Below, piece after piece: positions 46,753 to 58,900 of a stretch of DNA of 64,000 nt. This DNA comes from Dipteronia dyeriana (taxonomy: Eukaryota; Streptophyta; Magnoliopsida; Sapindales; Sapindaceae). The notes below the pieces were generated by a model. The model was not told where the DNA came from. It ran no database searches and was given only the letters and a program-made list of their open reading frames with translations. A program made the position numbers and the translations under genes. Numbering within the stretch: the first letter of the stretch is position 1; each line of letters begins with the position of its first letter. The DNA is taken from positions 87,165,819 through 87,229,818 of the forward strand of contig CM065295.1 of assembly GCA_032871835.1 (NCBI GenBank). The letters are read 5' to 3'.

Positions 46753-47270
46753 AAACCTAAATTTAACATTTAAAAACAAAGCACAACTAAGCAATTAGTC
46801 CATAAACAAATGTTAAATTACCAAAGGTAAAATTAGAAAAATTTACAAAACCAAAACAAAAACCACAACCAAATTGTATGGTCATTTAGATTGAGAGATA
46901 ACTTGCTAATACAATGATTCTGTATCAATAATTGATTTGTTTGTGCATTGAAACCTCGTGGTGCACAACTTCGACAATATCTTATTGTTCACATAATGTA
47001 ATTTTTTTGTTTTTTTTTGTATTTGGTATGTAGTCGATGATAAGACTTATTATATCCCTTAACTTGGTATATCATTGATACTTTTTAATGAAACTTTTTT
47101 CATATCATTTTGATTTAACTATTATAAAGGAAAATTTGTTTGGTTGTTATAGTTCAAAATATTATATTTTTATTTAACAATTTTTATTTAATAAAATCAA
47201 ATAAATACTGAATTGTTATCTCATTCGACACTAATATGTGGTAACAAACATTAGACATAATAAGAATGAC
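46753..47270. other. Intergenic, nothing recognised
   Basis: AT-rich sequence without a coding signal, clear repeat border or RNA gene. Confidence 0.5.
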
Positions 47271-47279
47271 CCTTTGGTA

Positions 47280-47434
47280 ATTTGAATATCTTGTCCTGTC
47301 TTATTCCAGTCATACCAAACGTATAATGGTACAATCCACAGTTCTGTCCCAGATATTCCAAACACAATACAGAATAACTGTTTCGTCATGTCATGTCTTG
47401 TCATGTCTCATCACGGTATCAACCGCACCCTAAG
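47280..47434. repeat. Partial copy of the MITE family found at 22480-22930
   Basis: Phrases tccagtcataccaaac, acagttctgtcccagat and ttccaaacacaatacagaataac match 22820-22900 in order and orientation. The end is accgcaccctaagg in place of aaacataccctt. The left half of the element was not seen. Confidence 0.6.
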
Positions 47435-47604
47435 GAGAAATCATTTACGATTATTATAGGGGCTTCAAGACCGATTTATTTCTCATCGACGAAATGTCAA
47501 CTTTCTTGAGTCTACAATTAATTAATAACCTTGTTAGAGTTGTAATTACCCATATGCTCCTCAGTGAAAAATATTTAACGTTTGGTTTCAAAATTGATTT
47601 ATGT

Positions 47605-47985
47605 TTCGTTTGGAAGAGCTTATTTAAATAAATCTGTTAGGAATAGATCTTTTAAAATGGACATTTTACAAGTAACACTTTAAATAAGAAGATGTTGGTC
47701 GTTTGATTGTCAATTATAAAAAACATTTTTAAATGATAGGATTATTAAAATATTCAAAAATTATTTTAAATGATAGATTTATATTAGACATTTTAGTGTT
47801 ATTAATAAAACTCAAAAAGATTTAATTGGAAAAATCTAAAATTTGAACTTCTCCAAACAGAAGTAAAATAACTTTTTTAATCATCTAAAAACTTCACTTA
47901 ATAACAACTAAATGATATTTTTTTTTAAAAAGAGCTTTTTCAATTAAAAAAAACACCGATAAAAAAAATCTTCCAAACAGATAAT
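47605..47985. mobile_element. MITE with GTTTGGAAGA ends
   Basis: The left end CGTTTGGAAGAGCTTATTTA is mirrored by AATCTTCCAAACAGATAATG at the right. Inner parts such as aaaagagctttttcaat also pair loosely with the left side. Non-coding, about 380 bp. Confidence 0.55.
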
Positions 47986-48655
47986 GTTTCACGTATGACT
48001 TAAAAAATGATTTCACTTATAACTTGCTTAACTTTAAAAATGAAATCACGTTTGACTTATATAAAAGATGCCACAACTCACAAGTGTATGTCGGGTATTT
48101 TGGTAATTTAGTGGTTATGAGGTAATAAATTTTTTTTACAACGTGGTTACTAACAATCAAAACTGCTCCGTGGTGAATAACAAATTTTACATAAATTTTA
48201 CATTCTTGTATTTAAATAATTCATATATTTGCGGTGTCTGCTGGTTGAAGTGAAGATGAGATGTGGCTAGTCATTGTTAATGATATTTGCTTTGTGGGGT
48301 TAAGGTATACATGTTTCGTGTTTTACAAGTAAGTTGTTATTCATTGGTTTCAACCGGACAAAACAACCAAACATAAAAAAAAAACGATTAATAGATAATA
48401 TTTCTCCATCATAATTCATAACTGCCTCTGCAATTATGCAGTTATATATATATAATAGCTAAATCCTTGCTTAAGTACATCAAACCCTCTTCTTCCTGAA
48501 TAAAATGTCACCCCTAATCACGTTCCCTCCCATTAATTATATATTGAAGAATTGATTAGTAAACACATCTCTCAGTTGGCAAGAAGCATATTTAGAAATT
48601 ACAAGTAAAAACGTGATTTTATCCTATAAAAATGAGGATTAATTATTGAAAGTGG
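47986..48655. other. Intergenic, nothing recognised
   Basis: AT-rich sequence without clear coding or repeat structure. Confidence 0.45.
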
Positions 48656-48880
48656 TCAGATGTGAATACACTAATTCATTTCAATTACAAGACAACGATT
48701 TCCTGGTGGATGTTTCTGAGGATGTCACCACTCACCAACAAGTCAGATTACAGACGCTGGTGGAAAGCTATATCCACCGGTTTTGCTCATCACTATCATC
48801 AAAATCCCGACGGCTGTGACCCGAACAAAATAAAACAATGCATAGAGATACTGAATGATGACAAAGAAGACAAGAAATGA
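48656..48880 (+). other. Short coding-like island of unknown identity
   Basis: GC content rises locally. Two frames are open: one from the ATG at 48662 to the stop at 48878-48880 contains DYRRWWKAISTGFAHHYHQN; the other reads NDFLVDVSEDVTTHQQVRLQ and then TLVESYIHRFCSSL. The second looks more like an amphipathic protein helix. It may be a decayed exon. I do not recognise either. Confidence 0.25.
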
Positions 48881-50200
48881 CTATTTATATGGCTTTAAGA
48901 TTTCTTCTCCCTCTTAGTTAAAAATGGCAATCGATTGGATCGGGTCGGTTCAACATACCCCACATTCAAAACCTGATTGAGACAAGGTGACTTATATCCA
49001 ACGTTTTATTTAACAAAAAATAAATAAATATAAAAACCATTAAATATACAAAAATTACTATACAATTGAATTTCAGGTTATGGACTTAAATTTTAACATT
49101 TGAACAAATTTAAAAATATATTTAAATTAAAAATGTATATTAAGACATAAACATAAACTATAAATAAATATTAAATTTAAAATTCAATATACATTTAAAA
49201 TTCACATATAAATTTAAATTTAATTGAATATAACGTCTAAAATATATAAATCTTAAATTTATACATAAAAAAAAATTAGCCAAAGACATAAAAAGATAAG
49301 AGTTTTGTTTTTCTTTTTATATTTTAAAAATAATTATATAAATACCAAATCAATCGAGATGGATTGGGGTATAATGGTTTAATTTATATCCGATCCGGTT
49401 ACAATTGAGTTAATAACGGTAGACCCATACTCGACCCGAGTCCCGTTTTAAGTAATCTAAATCAGCCACAAACGGATTGGATCACTCATCACCGTTGGTT
49501 TGGGGTGGATCCCAACTCTTCCCTGTCTTAAGGTCAAGTATTTTAATTCTTGTTTTTTTCTCATTAATTTCTATTTGATTTTCTTCAAATATTGTTATTT
49601 GTATTATCATTACTATCCATCTATTGATTTGCTCATTACTTTAATGATGGGAAAATGTAAATAAATAGATGACAACTCTAGGATGTATGAATAAATATTA
49701 AAACCACAAAATTATATTAACTTTATTTTTTTACAAAAAAAAAGAATATTAAAATTTTAAGTTGATATATTCTCTCTCTCTCTCTCTCATGATGATGTAT
49801 TGATCATTTGATTGAAAGTTAATGGAATCAATAACCCTTGCTGAATTAGATCATGATGATGATGTATTGATTCATGCATGATCTGCGTGCATATTATAAC
49901 CATAGAGAGAGTTTGAGAATTTTTGGATTTAATTTGAACTTGGCATTGCCAGCTATCATCTGCAATAACAAAATGCCGATTGTGCTTATGTAACATTGTA
50001 ACAATGAATTTGTTTGAAATTAACATTGGAGTTTCCTCTAAATAATTATTACATAGACAACTAATTAAATAACCATTGAATTAATCGAGAATGAGAAGTT
50101 GGTCCATGTCCTGTGTTGAAAGAGAGAATATATAAACCAAGTAGAATTCGGTAACAGAACAATGATATATAATTATCAAATTTAATATTGATCATCATCG
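48881..50200. other. Intergenic, low-complexity
   Basis: AT-rich sequence with a short (TC)n at 49771-49788, next to an imperfect repeat of tcatgatgatgtattgat at 49788 and 49851. No gene was recognised. Confidence 0.5.
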
Positions 50201-50385
50201 GTGCATGCAAATTTTCTTGTCACGTTCAAATTATGAAATTACATGAATAAAATTACACAATCACAACCTGGCTGCTCGTCATCAGTGCATGCAAATTTTC
50301 TTGTCACGTTCAAATTATTCAAAAACAAATTATGAAATTACATGGATAAAATTACACAATATCACAACCTGGCTGCTTGTGATAT
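50201..50385. repeat. Tandem duplication just downstream of subtilase 2
   Basis: GTGCATGCAAATTTTCTTGT starts at 50201 and again at 50285 (84-bp period), each followed by caaattatgaaattacatg and acaacctggctgct. The second copy has an extra 12 bp (attcaaaaacaa). It lies 27-211 bp after the stop codon, so probably in or just past the 3' UTR. Confidence 0.85.
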
Positions 50386-50411
50386 ATATTGTGTAATTTG
50401 ACACTCCTAGC

Positions 50412-52709
50412 TCATTCGAAGATGACAACAATGGGGCTCCTAACCGTATGCAGACCAGAAACCCAATTCAGATATCCTTGGCTGAAAGCAGCAACACCAG
50501 TTTTTTGGGTTTTAGTAAATGTGACTGAAAATGTAGCCTTCTGGTTGGTCTCCGTGAACATGATCTGTTCAGGTTTTAGACTAACATCTACTCCTTCCAG
50601 TGAAACAAGCTCAAAATTGTAAGTAGCATTACCTTGGCCAACATATGTGACAGTTCTTGTGTATGTCTGAGGAGTACTAGATCCCAATATTATAGAAAAC
50701 GAGGGATAATTCAGCTGTGCTTCAGGAATGCTTGATTCATTTGAACATGATACAGTGCGCTGCACAATGGATCCTACCTCTTGGTCAGTGTAATTCAAGC
50801 CACATAAATAAGGAATGTAATCATCAGGTTGGATGTCATATATCAATCCTGGATCGTTTGCTTTCGATGGGTTTACATGGCCTGAACCAACGGCGAACAA
50901 ATCTGCTGGAAGAAGATCTTGATCAACTATAGGCTTACCTTCAAGGTTTACTATATCAGCACTTGTCATAATGGCAGATTTTATAGCAGCAGGGGACCAG
51001 TCAGGATGCGAGCCTTTGAGCAAAGCCGCAACACCGCTGAGATGTGGGCAAGACATTGAAGTGCCTGAAATCACATTGAATGTTGATTTTGTGTTTGTGA
51101 TGTTTTCTACAGAAATTGGCCAAGCAGCCAGAATGTTCACACCGGGACCTATAATGTCCGGTTTCAAAATTCCAGGGCTTGCAAAACTGGGGCCTCTTGA
51201 TGAGAAAGAAGTAACCTCAGGAGCAGATTTCTTGCCAATCACGGTTCCTCCAAACAGGACTGCTGCTGTTGGTGAGGATGTTGAGTTTATATAGGCTTTA
51301 ATGCTCGTTCCTGCCGCGAAACTAACATGGGTTGCTGGAAGTACATGAGGATCAGCTAAGGTACTATAACCATTAAGCTCATCATTCATGAGGATCATAG
51401 CAACACCACCCGCATCTTTCACTGTCTGTCCCTTTACAATTCTTCCAATACCTCCACCTCTCTCACACAACACTATCTTGCCTTGAACATCGTTACTACT
51501 TAGAGATCCTGCTGCGCATACAGCCGCTGATTCATTGCCATCAGCGCCAGCGTAAACGAGTGGCAATTGCGTTGAAGGGAAATCTTTCGGCTGGAAAATG
51601 GATTCTCCTTCATATCCGTTCCCATTCCATTGCGCAGATGCTAAAAAGATTCTGTCTACCGTGCTCGCTCCAACGGTAAGAATCCAAGGAGCCTCATTAG
51701 ATAAAGTACCATAAGATGGTCCTTCATTTCCAGCCGAACAACTTACAAAAATCCCCTTTTGAGTAGCACTAAATGCACCCATTGCGATTGAGTCTGCGTA
51801 AAAAGGCGCAGAACCACCACCAAGTGAAAGCGAAAGCACGTCAGCGCCATCATCAATAGCAGTGTCCATGCCAGCCAAAATGTCACTCTCGGCACAACCA
51901 GCTTCACCACAAACTTTGTACATTGCCAAGTGAGCTAAAGGCGCGATACCAGCAGCCGTGCCATTGGCCTGACCGAACACACTAGCGCCTTCTACGAAAT
52001 TCCCAGCAGCTGTGCTGGACGTATGCGTTCCATGACCTTCATCATCGATAGGGGGATCAGCCGCGTCTCCTCCACCCGTTGGCTTACTATCAGTTTGAAA
52101 AGTCCTCGCTCCGATCAGCTTGTTATTACAAGCCGTTGCATCGAATTCACATTTCCCTTTCCATTTCGCCGGAGGCGGTGGCATCCCTGCATCACTAAAC
52201 GAAGGGTGACCAGGTGTTATACCAGTGTCAAGAACTCCAATAATGACTCCTTTCCCAAAATTCGATTGCTTCCAAAATCCTAAATTTTGATGCAAACCCA
52301 AGAAGTTGGGGGTGTGAGTTGTGTGCAAAGTCAAAATCTTTTGAACGTGAGCTGATACAAACCCCTCCTTGGTCTCCATTGCTTTCACTTCCTCTGCTGT
52401 CAGCTTAGCAGCGAAACCATTAGCAACATGTCTATATGAATACACCAAACGTTGTTCTCTGTCTGATCTCGACAAGCTAGCCGGCAAGAATGACTGATAA
52501 AAGCTATCCAAATCAACTGATTCCATGGAATTTACTCCACCCTCCGGCTTCGTTACGTAAACAATGTAAGTTGACAACAAGCTACTTTCCTCTGTTTCAT
52601 CAACTGTAACAGCCATTGATGGAGATAAACTCAACATTAAAACGAGACTGACGATGATTGCCACCATGGCTTGCAACATTTTACTAGTTATAAGATTGTT
52701 GTTCTTCAT
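50412..52709 (-). CDS. Subtilisin-like serine protease (plant SBT1 type), subtilase 2
   Basis: An intronless gene. The frame is open from 52814, but a TATA box (TATATATATA, about 52749-52760) lies inside that extension, so I place the start at the ATG at 52709, giving 765 residues. A hydrophobic signal or anchor segment spans about 11-33. The I9 propeptide starts [12 protein letters not shown]. Catalytic residues are Asp161 (GVLDTGI), His226 (GHGTHTSS), Asn328 (SAGNEGP) and Ser551 (GTSMSCPH), with a PA domain between Asn and Ser and a C-terminal fibronectin-III-like domain. It belongs to the same subfamily as subtilase 1 (shared [24 protein letters not shown] stretch) but keeps the canonical D-T-G. 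Confidence 0.93.
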   Translation of the reverse strand: MKNNNLITSKMLQAMVAIIVSLVLMLSLSPSMAVTVDETEESSLLSTYIVYVTKPEGGVNSMESVDLDSFYQSFLPASLSRSDREQRLVYSYRHVANGFAAKLTAEEVKAMETKEGFVSAHVQKILTLHTTHTPNFLGLHQNLGFWKQSNFGKGVIIGVLDTGITPGHPSFSDAGMPPPPAKWKGKCEFDATACNNKLIGARTFQTDSKPTGGGDAADPPIDDEGHGTHTSSTAAGNFVEGASVFGQANGTAAGIAPLAHLAMYKVCGEAGCAESDILAGMDTAIDDGADVLSLSLGGGSAPFYADSIAMGAFSATQKGIFVSCSAGNEGPSYGTLSNEAPWILTVGASTVDRIFLASAQWNGNGYEGESIFQPKDFPSTQLPLVYAGADGNESAAVCAAGSLSSNDVQGKIVLCERGGGIGRIVKGQTVKDAGGVAMILMNDELNGYSTLADPHVLPATHVSFAAGTSIKAYINSTSSPTAAVLFGGTVIGKKSAPEVTSFSSRGPSFASPGILKPDIIGPGVNILAAWPISVENITNTKSTFNVISGTSMSCPHLSGVAALLKGSHPDWSPAAIKSAIMTSADIVNLEGKPIVDQDLLPADLFAVGSGHVNPSKANDPGLIYDIQPDDYIPYLCGLNYTDQEVGSIVQRTVSCSNESSIPEAQLNYPSFSIILGSSTPQTYTRTVTYVGQGNATYNFELVSLEGVDVSLKPEQIMFTETNQKATFSVTFTKTQKTGVAAFSQGYLNWVSGLHTVRSPIVVIFE

Positions 52710-52770
52710 TTTAGTGCAAGTAGTAGTACTACACATTGCCATGCACACACATATATATATAGTGCAAGTG
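52710..52770 (-). promoter_or_regulatory. Core promoter of subtilase 2
   Basis: TATATATATA at about 52749-52760 on the minus strand lies 40-50 bp before the chosen ATG at 52709. This argues against the upstream in-frame ATG codons at 52814, 52742 and 52736, which fall upstream of, or too near, the expected transcription start. Confidence 0.55.
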
Positions 52771-52814
52771 AGAGAGAGATATCGGTATAAACAATATATA
52801 TCGCCGGCGCGCAT

Positions 52815-54781
52815 CCTAATTCCTAATTAATTAGCAGAAAAAAGGCATAGTGCTAGACAGTTGATATTTAATTTGTTAATGGGGACGAAGAAAGTTTGTT
52901 GGGATTCATTAAACGGATTTGTGCATATAACTAGGAGGCATGGAGAAGAGTTAAAAGATGCGAAAATTTTGCATTAAGAATTTCGCCGTCTACCCGAGAT
53001 ATTTGATAATTTTGAAGAAATGCAATATTGTATGTGTTTATACATATTAATATATTGGAAGAAGCCATATCATATATATTCATATGCAATATTAATGTCA
53101 ACTTTGGATGTTGCTCCGTTGTCGTTGTATTTGTGTCCCCGATATATATTAAAGCATTTGATATTCTTCTTTCTAAACTTTATGAACCTATTTGGAGTGA
53201 TAATTTAACAACAGAATGCATGGAGAAAACGTGTACGTACTGAAGATTTTCTCACTGCTTAGAGGTGTGGTCATGGTTCGGGCCGCAAGGCCTATCTAAA
53301 AAATGTTCATGTGGGTTTGCGGGCTAGACAAACCTTAACAAGGAGGGCCTGGTTATTCAATTTGTAGGGTGGGGATCATAAAGCATTGTCCATCCATGTG
53401 TGATGAATTTTATATATAATTTTTTTTTTAATATTATATAGACTAAACTCGTCTCATCGAATATTATATAGATTAATGAATTTTTTTTAATAGGATTCTT
53501 TTTAGAACGAGTAGAAGTCGAACCCCGCATCCTCATTGTTTATGTGTTTTGGATCAGTTAATGGTTGTTTATGAGATGAAAACTCATGAAAGTACCGATG
53601 TGTAAATGTGTGCATTTCATATTAGTCTCTATGGTTTGTAGTGATTTGAATGTTGAACTCAAGTGGGAAATTAGTGAATAGTATGCACTGTTTATTTGTT
53701 TTTGTTGCACCCCATGTCGGTATGTCCTCATCCACGCTATGTCCGGTGTTTCATTTTCTGTTTTATATATTCTTATTTAAAAATGCGAATTTGATTTTTA
53801 AATTTTTATGTATTCGGTAGGAATACTGAAAACGGTTTTTTTTTTAAAAATAATAATAATAATATTGCGTGAAGTTAAATTTTATATATAGTAATTTTTA
53901 AATTATTTAAATATTGATTTGTTTTTTTTTATTTTGTTCAAACAAAATATTATAATTAATAATATCTTTTAAGAAAAACTTGTAACAGTATCTTTATTAT
54001 TATTTTATTAATCTTTATTTTTTTTTTAAATAGTGTTTTGATATTTTTATTAAAAAAAATATAATAAACGATTTGACCGATGAGAGCCACGAGAAAGTGA
54101 GATGAGAACCGAGAACCGAGAACAACTCTGAGGTCTGACATGGTTTTAAGACTGGATCCTTTCAAGGCATTAATTATCAATTTTTTATATTTTTTTCAAA
54201 ACATCTGACGAACAGGTTTTCTATTTGTTGTAACTAAAAAAAAATACATAAGATCACATTTCGAAAACTACGCCGGACACACCCTTTATTAATATCTACC
54301 TCAGTTTACTTGGTTAACCAATTTAATTATTCTGCTTAATCTTTTTTTTTTTTAAGTTCACTTTTAATCATCCTTGAATAAGAATGACACAATCGATAGA
54401 TACAGTAAATTTATATAAACACCATTATACTTTAATATAAATTTATTTCCATCATATTTTAATATAAATTTATTTCTTTTCGGACATATGTCATCCATAC
54501 GGGGAAGAGATAATCACCCCTCTTGAAAAGCGTGAGTAAAAATGAATTTTTTTATTTTATTTTATTAAATTAATAATTTTAAAAGTGGTTTACTGATTTA
54601 TAACTCTATTATTCTTTTCTAACCATTTAACAAATATAGGTATAAAAATAACCTTTACAGACAAATACAATGGCTTCCCTGCAAAGTTAAATTTGTTTGA
54701 AACCGTAACATTACCTATATACTCAAAATCCAATTTGTGGTATGTTTTCACAAGTACCTCAACATGCTATGCTTGTGTTCA

Positions 54782-54819
<38 letters not shown>

Positions 54820-55121
54820 GTATCATTCCAAAGAATAATAAGAATCTTAATTTTTTTAATAATTAATTAGAATCAATTGGTTTAAGTTTGATCTTTTCAT
54901 AGAAAATTCAACCATTATTAAAAATAAATGGACAATTATTTTATTTAATTAATATAGAGAAACGTATAAAAGTAAAAGGCGAAATAAATTTAGACTGTAT
55001 ACACAGGGAAGGAAACCCATGGAGGTTAGGGGGCCATGGCCATCCAAAAAAATTATAGTTTTTTAAATATGGATTTTATATTTTAGTACTATAATTTTTA
55101 AGGTTTTATTATTTGACCCCT

Positions 55122-55163
<42 letters not shown>

Positions 55164-55997
55164 GATGAGAGGAAATGAGAATGAGAATTTATGTTTTGAC
55201 TACCGGTCATGGTGTCATATAAACTTGTGTTGTAGACTAGGGATTTACATGTGATTAATATGAAAATATTGTTTGGGGTACTTTTATCTATATAAAAATA
55301 TAAAATAGTTAAATGGTTAGAAAAGAAGAACGGAGATAGCAGTGCTATAAATTATTAAACTCAATATAAAATGGTTATTTTTATATAAAAAAAAACTCTT
55401 TTGCTTATAGTAATTAAATTATTGCATCACAAATTAAAATATAAATCAAATTATGAGATTGATAATTCAGCATTATTGAACAATCTTGATAGTTGGTTGG
55501 TTCAAACAAAAATGGATATTAATATTCAACTATTAAATAATGAATTTCTGGTATACCTCATATTTCATGTTTACCAAGAAGGTTTCCAATCCCCTTTTAC
55601 AAATAAATTAACATATGTTCTCTTTTCTTATCGCGTATACAATTTTTTTTAGATATTAGGATTTAAAAGTGTAATTTCAAGTTCCAACATATCACTAACC
55701 AATTAGTGTCACTTTTTTATTTTTATTTTTTTTATTTTACAAATAAAACATTCAAGTACTAATTTTTTTCGTCCAAGTGTGAATCAAAAATCCTTTGTTA
55801 AAAAAAAATAAAAAAATTGTGAATCTAAAATCAAGATGTTATACTGTGAAGAAATCCTACAAGTCTACAACGGTACAACCATATAATAATTAGGAGGAAA
55901 AGGAAAACCAGAAAAAAAAAAAAAAAAAACAATATGGTTCCAGAAAATAGAAACTACAATGTTAACATAAAAAAAGAAAAAGAAAAAAAAAGGGAAA
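52815..55997. other. Intergenic between subtilase 2 and CCS
   Basis: No gene was recognised. It is AT-rich with microsatellites at 54782-54819 (TA then CA) and 55126-55160 (TA). A stretch at 55015-55125 (ggaaacccatggaggttaggg) resembles plant hAT-type transposon sequence. Confidence 0.5.
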
Positions 55998-58900
55998 ATG
56001 GCATTTTTCAGGTCAGTGGCCACAGTAGCAGCGACTACAACGACTACAACAGCCGTAGCTGCCTTTGCCTTTTCTTCCCTCGTTTCTAATTCATCATCAT
56101 CAAAATCTCCTCAAACCAAACCCCATAATTTTTCCTTTTTCTCATCACAGTCTCTTTCACTTGTCTCTCCAAATAGATTTCCTCTTGTCAAAAACTTCAC
56201 CAACCCACCTTCCGCTCTTCACATGGACGCTCCCACATCTAATCACCAGGTTCCATTTCAATTCAACACTTTCCCATTTCTTCTTTTTATTTCTATTATT
56301 CATATTCATTATACTTGTCTATTTTATTATTATTATTATTATTATTATTGTTCTTGAATCTGCAGGATGATCAAGTCTTGCCTGAGTTACTTGTGAGTTA
56401 TATATCTGGAACTTGTTACTTTTGCTCTTATTTGTTATACTTTAGAATTTAGATGAACATAATGGTCTGTATTTGTATTCTTTAATAGATATTGGCCTTG
56501 ATTTTTTAACAGACTGAATACATGGTGGACATGAAGTGTGAGGGTTGTGTTAACGCTGTCAAGAATAAGTTACAGACCGTTAATGGTAGGCAATTTGGGC
56601 TATTTTCAATAGTGAATCACCTCAATTAATTCATACATTGTAATGCATTTTTTCTTTGTTATAGATCATAATATGAATTATATTCTTCCTTACATTTGTC
56701 TGGGGCAAATAATTTAGGAGTCCTGAATGTTGAGGTAGACTTGAGCAATCAAGTTGTGAGGATTTTGGGTTGTTCTCCTGTGAAGACCATGACTGAAGCT
56801 TTAGAGCAAACCGGAAGAAAAGCTCGTTTAATTGGCCAGGGGGTACCTGACGGTTAGTTCTGAAATTTTGCGCAATTATTTTTATATAACTCTGTGCTGC
56901 TGTTTTTGGATGTAAATGTAATTGTCCCTTCTCAATTTGTTATTGTATTTTGATTGAGTTAGCTAATTCTGTATACAGTTGCACATGTTTTAGCTTGATC
57001 TTACTTATTATACCTTCTATGAAGCACTTCTTGTAAGTTTAAGAGTATCATTAGATAGGGTTTACTTGTGAGCAAGCAATTGTAGAAATTCATAACCCGA
57101 GTGTTTGTCATTTCTTGTGTATATTGGGATATGAGATGCTGTATAATACCATTGTCCAGCTTTTTTGTCAATTCCCAACCAAAACCCATACCCAAATTGT
57201 AAAAGGTGGTAACTCACATGACCATAAAAGCCTTTTCCACCTTAAAATGACAAATAAGCCCAAGATCTTGTTCTTGCTTATGAGTTTGTGTTTGTATGGA
57301 TGTATGTAAATGGAAAAGGTATTTTTAGTTTCTGAAGTATTTTATCCTCTCTTTTCTCCAGAATTTTTAGTGACTGCTGCTGTTGCTGAATTCAAAGGTC
57401 CGGATATTTTTGGTGTGGTTCGCTTTGCTCAAGTCAATATGGAATTGGCAAGGATTGAAGCCAACTTTAATGGGTTGTCACCTGGAAAACACGGTTGGTC
57501 TATCAATGAATTTGGTGATCTAACAAAAGGTGCAGCAAGCACTGGAAAAGTTTATAATCCAATAAGTATAGCCGCTAAAGAGGTTTGTTTTAAGATATTT
57601 CTTCACTCGAAGTACTATGTTTCTTTCTAATCACCAAGATATTAACATTGTTTTTGTAAAGGTTGTTGATTGAGATCACTTAAATCATTTTTAGGATTTA
57701 AACAAAGCTTCACCATTGCTATGTCATACTATGTGAATGTACAACTATTATCACATAAATACTGTTTATATGTTAATGTTAGATTTTCAGCCAACTCCAA
57801 GATGAAATACCTTAGATCTGGTAGCTAAGATACTATGTTTTTTCTGTGAAGTGTTTCACATAGTGATTCTCTTTTCTTAGCTCAAATCTCCTCTTGCAAG
57901 ACAGAAAACAGGTCAGAGTGGTGCTGGTGGAATCACCTAGCAATCACACTTTGAGCTCAAGTTAATATAGATCCAAAGACCCACAACCAAATATTCAGAG
58001 AAAATGAGATTAGAAGGAAAAATATTGTATCTGTGTGAGAGTGAAGAAAGTAAAGGAAATATATACTCCCTGAACTGTGATGCCATATTAGTCAAGCTGT
58101 CCCAGACTACCAGCTGATTGGAGAGTTTGTATCCTGTTGTTTGGGTATATTATTGTTGCTTCATAAGTAGGGAACATTCCAGAATGTTGTCCATCCTCAA
58201 GCGTCTTTCTTGCAGTGCTTTTCCAAGTAGAGATGCTCAGTTAGCCAATATGCTCTAGGTGGCTGTTCAACAGTGGAAGTTCTGTTACCACATTGTGGCA
58301 TCTCTAGGTGGCATGTTTGCATTAGTGGGTAACTTTATCAACTCCTTTAATGGTCTTGAAATATCTAGTGCGAGGGGAAAGCCATGTATGGTAATTTTGT
58401 AGCCCCCTCCTAAAAATAATGTTAGGAAGTATGAATGGGACCCTATCATGGCTTTCTCTTGTTTTTCCTATTAAGGGTGAGATTGCAAAGCTAATGTCAT
58501 TGAGGTTTCTTGAACCAAAACCCTTTTAAATCCACTTCTTAGGTGCTTTTCTCTTTAGGAGGAATTATGTTAAGCACTTGATTTTGTTTCAATAGAAGTC
58601 CCCCCGGTCTTTAATGGTGTATATAATGAGACTTTGAAGAGTATTTGGCAATTGATAGTGGTTATTAAGACTTCAGCTCTATTGCGATGCTGCATTTAAT
58701 TTCAAAAAATTGATTTTTTTTTTCTTCTGCCAAAGTTTTGCTGGGACCTTTCGTTTTCTTAGCTGTCATTCCCCTTTCGCCTTTTCTTTGATTTTTTTTT
58801 TCTTTTTTCTTTAATCGGGGAGATGATCCCCAATAAACAGGAATGGAAGCTATAATTGTGAACCGCGATCAAATTTATGGAAGCATTGGTTCATACTCCT

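Noticed and set aside
52710..52814. N-terminal 35-residue extension of subtilase 2
   Set aside because: The TATA box lies inside it, so it is unlikely to be in the mRNA; the start at 52709 places a normal signal segment.
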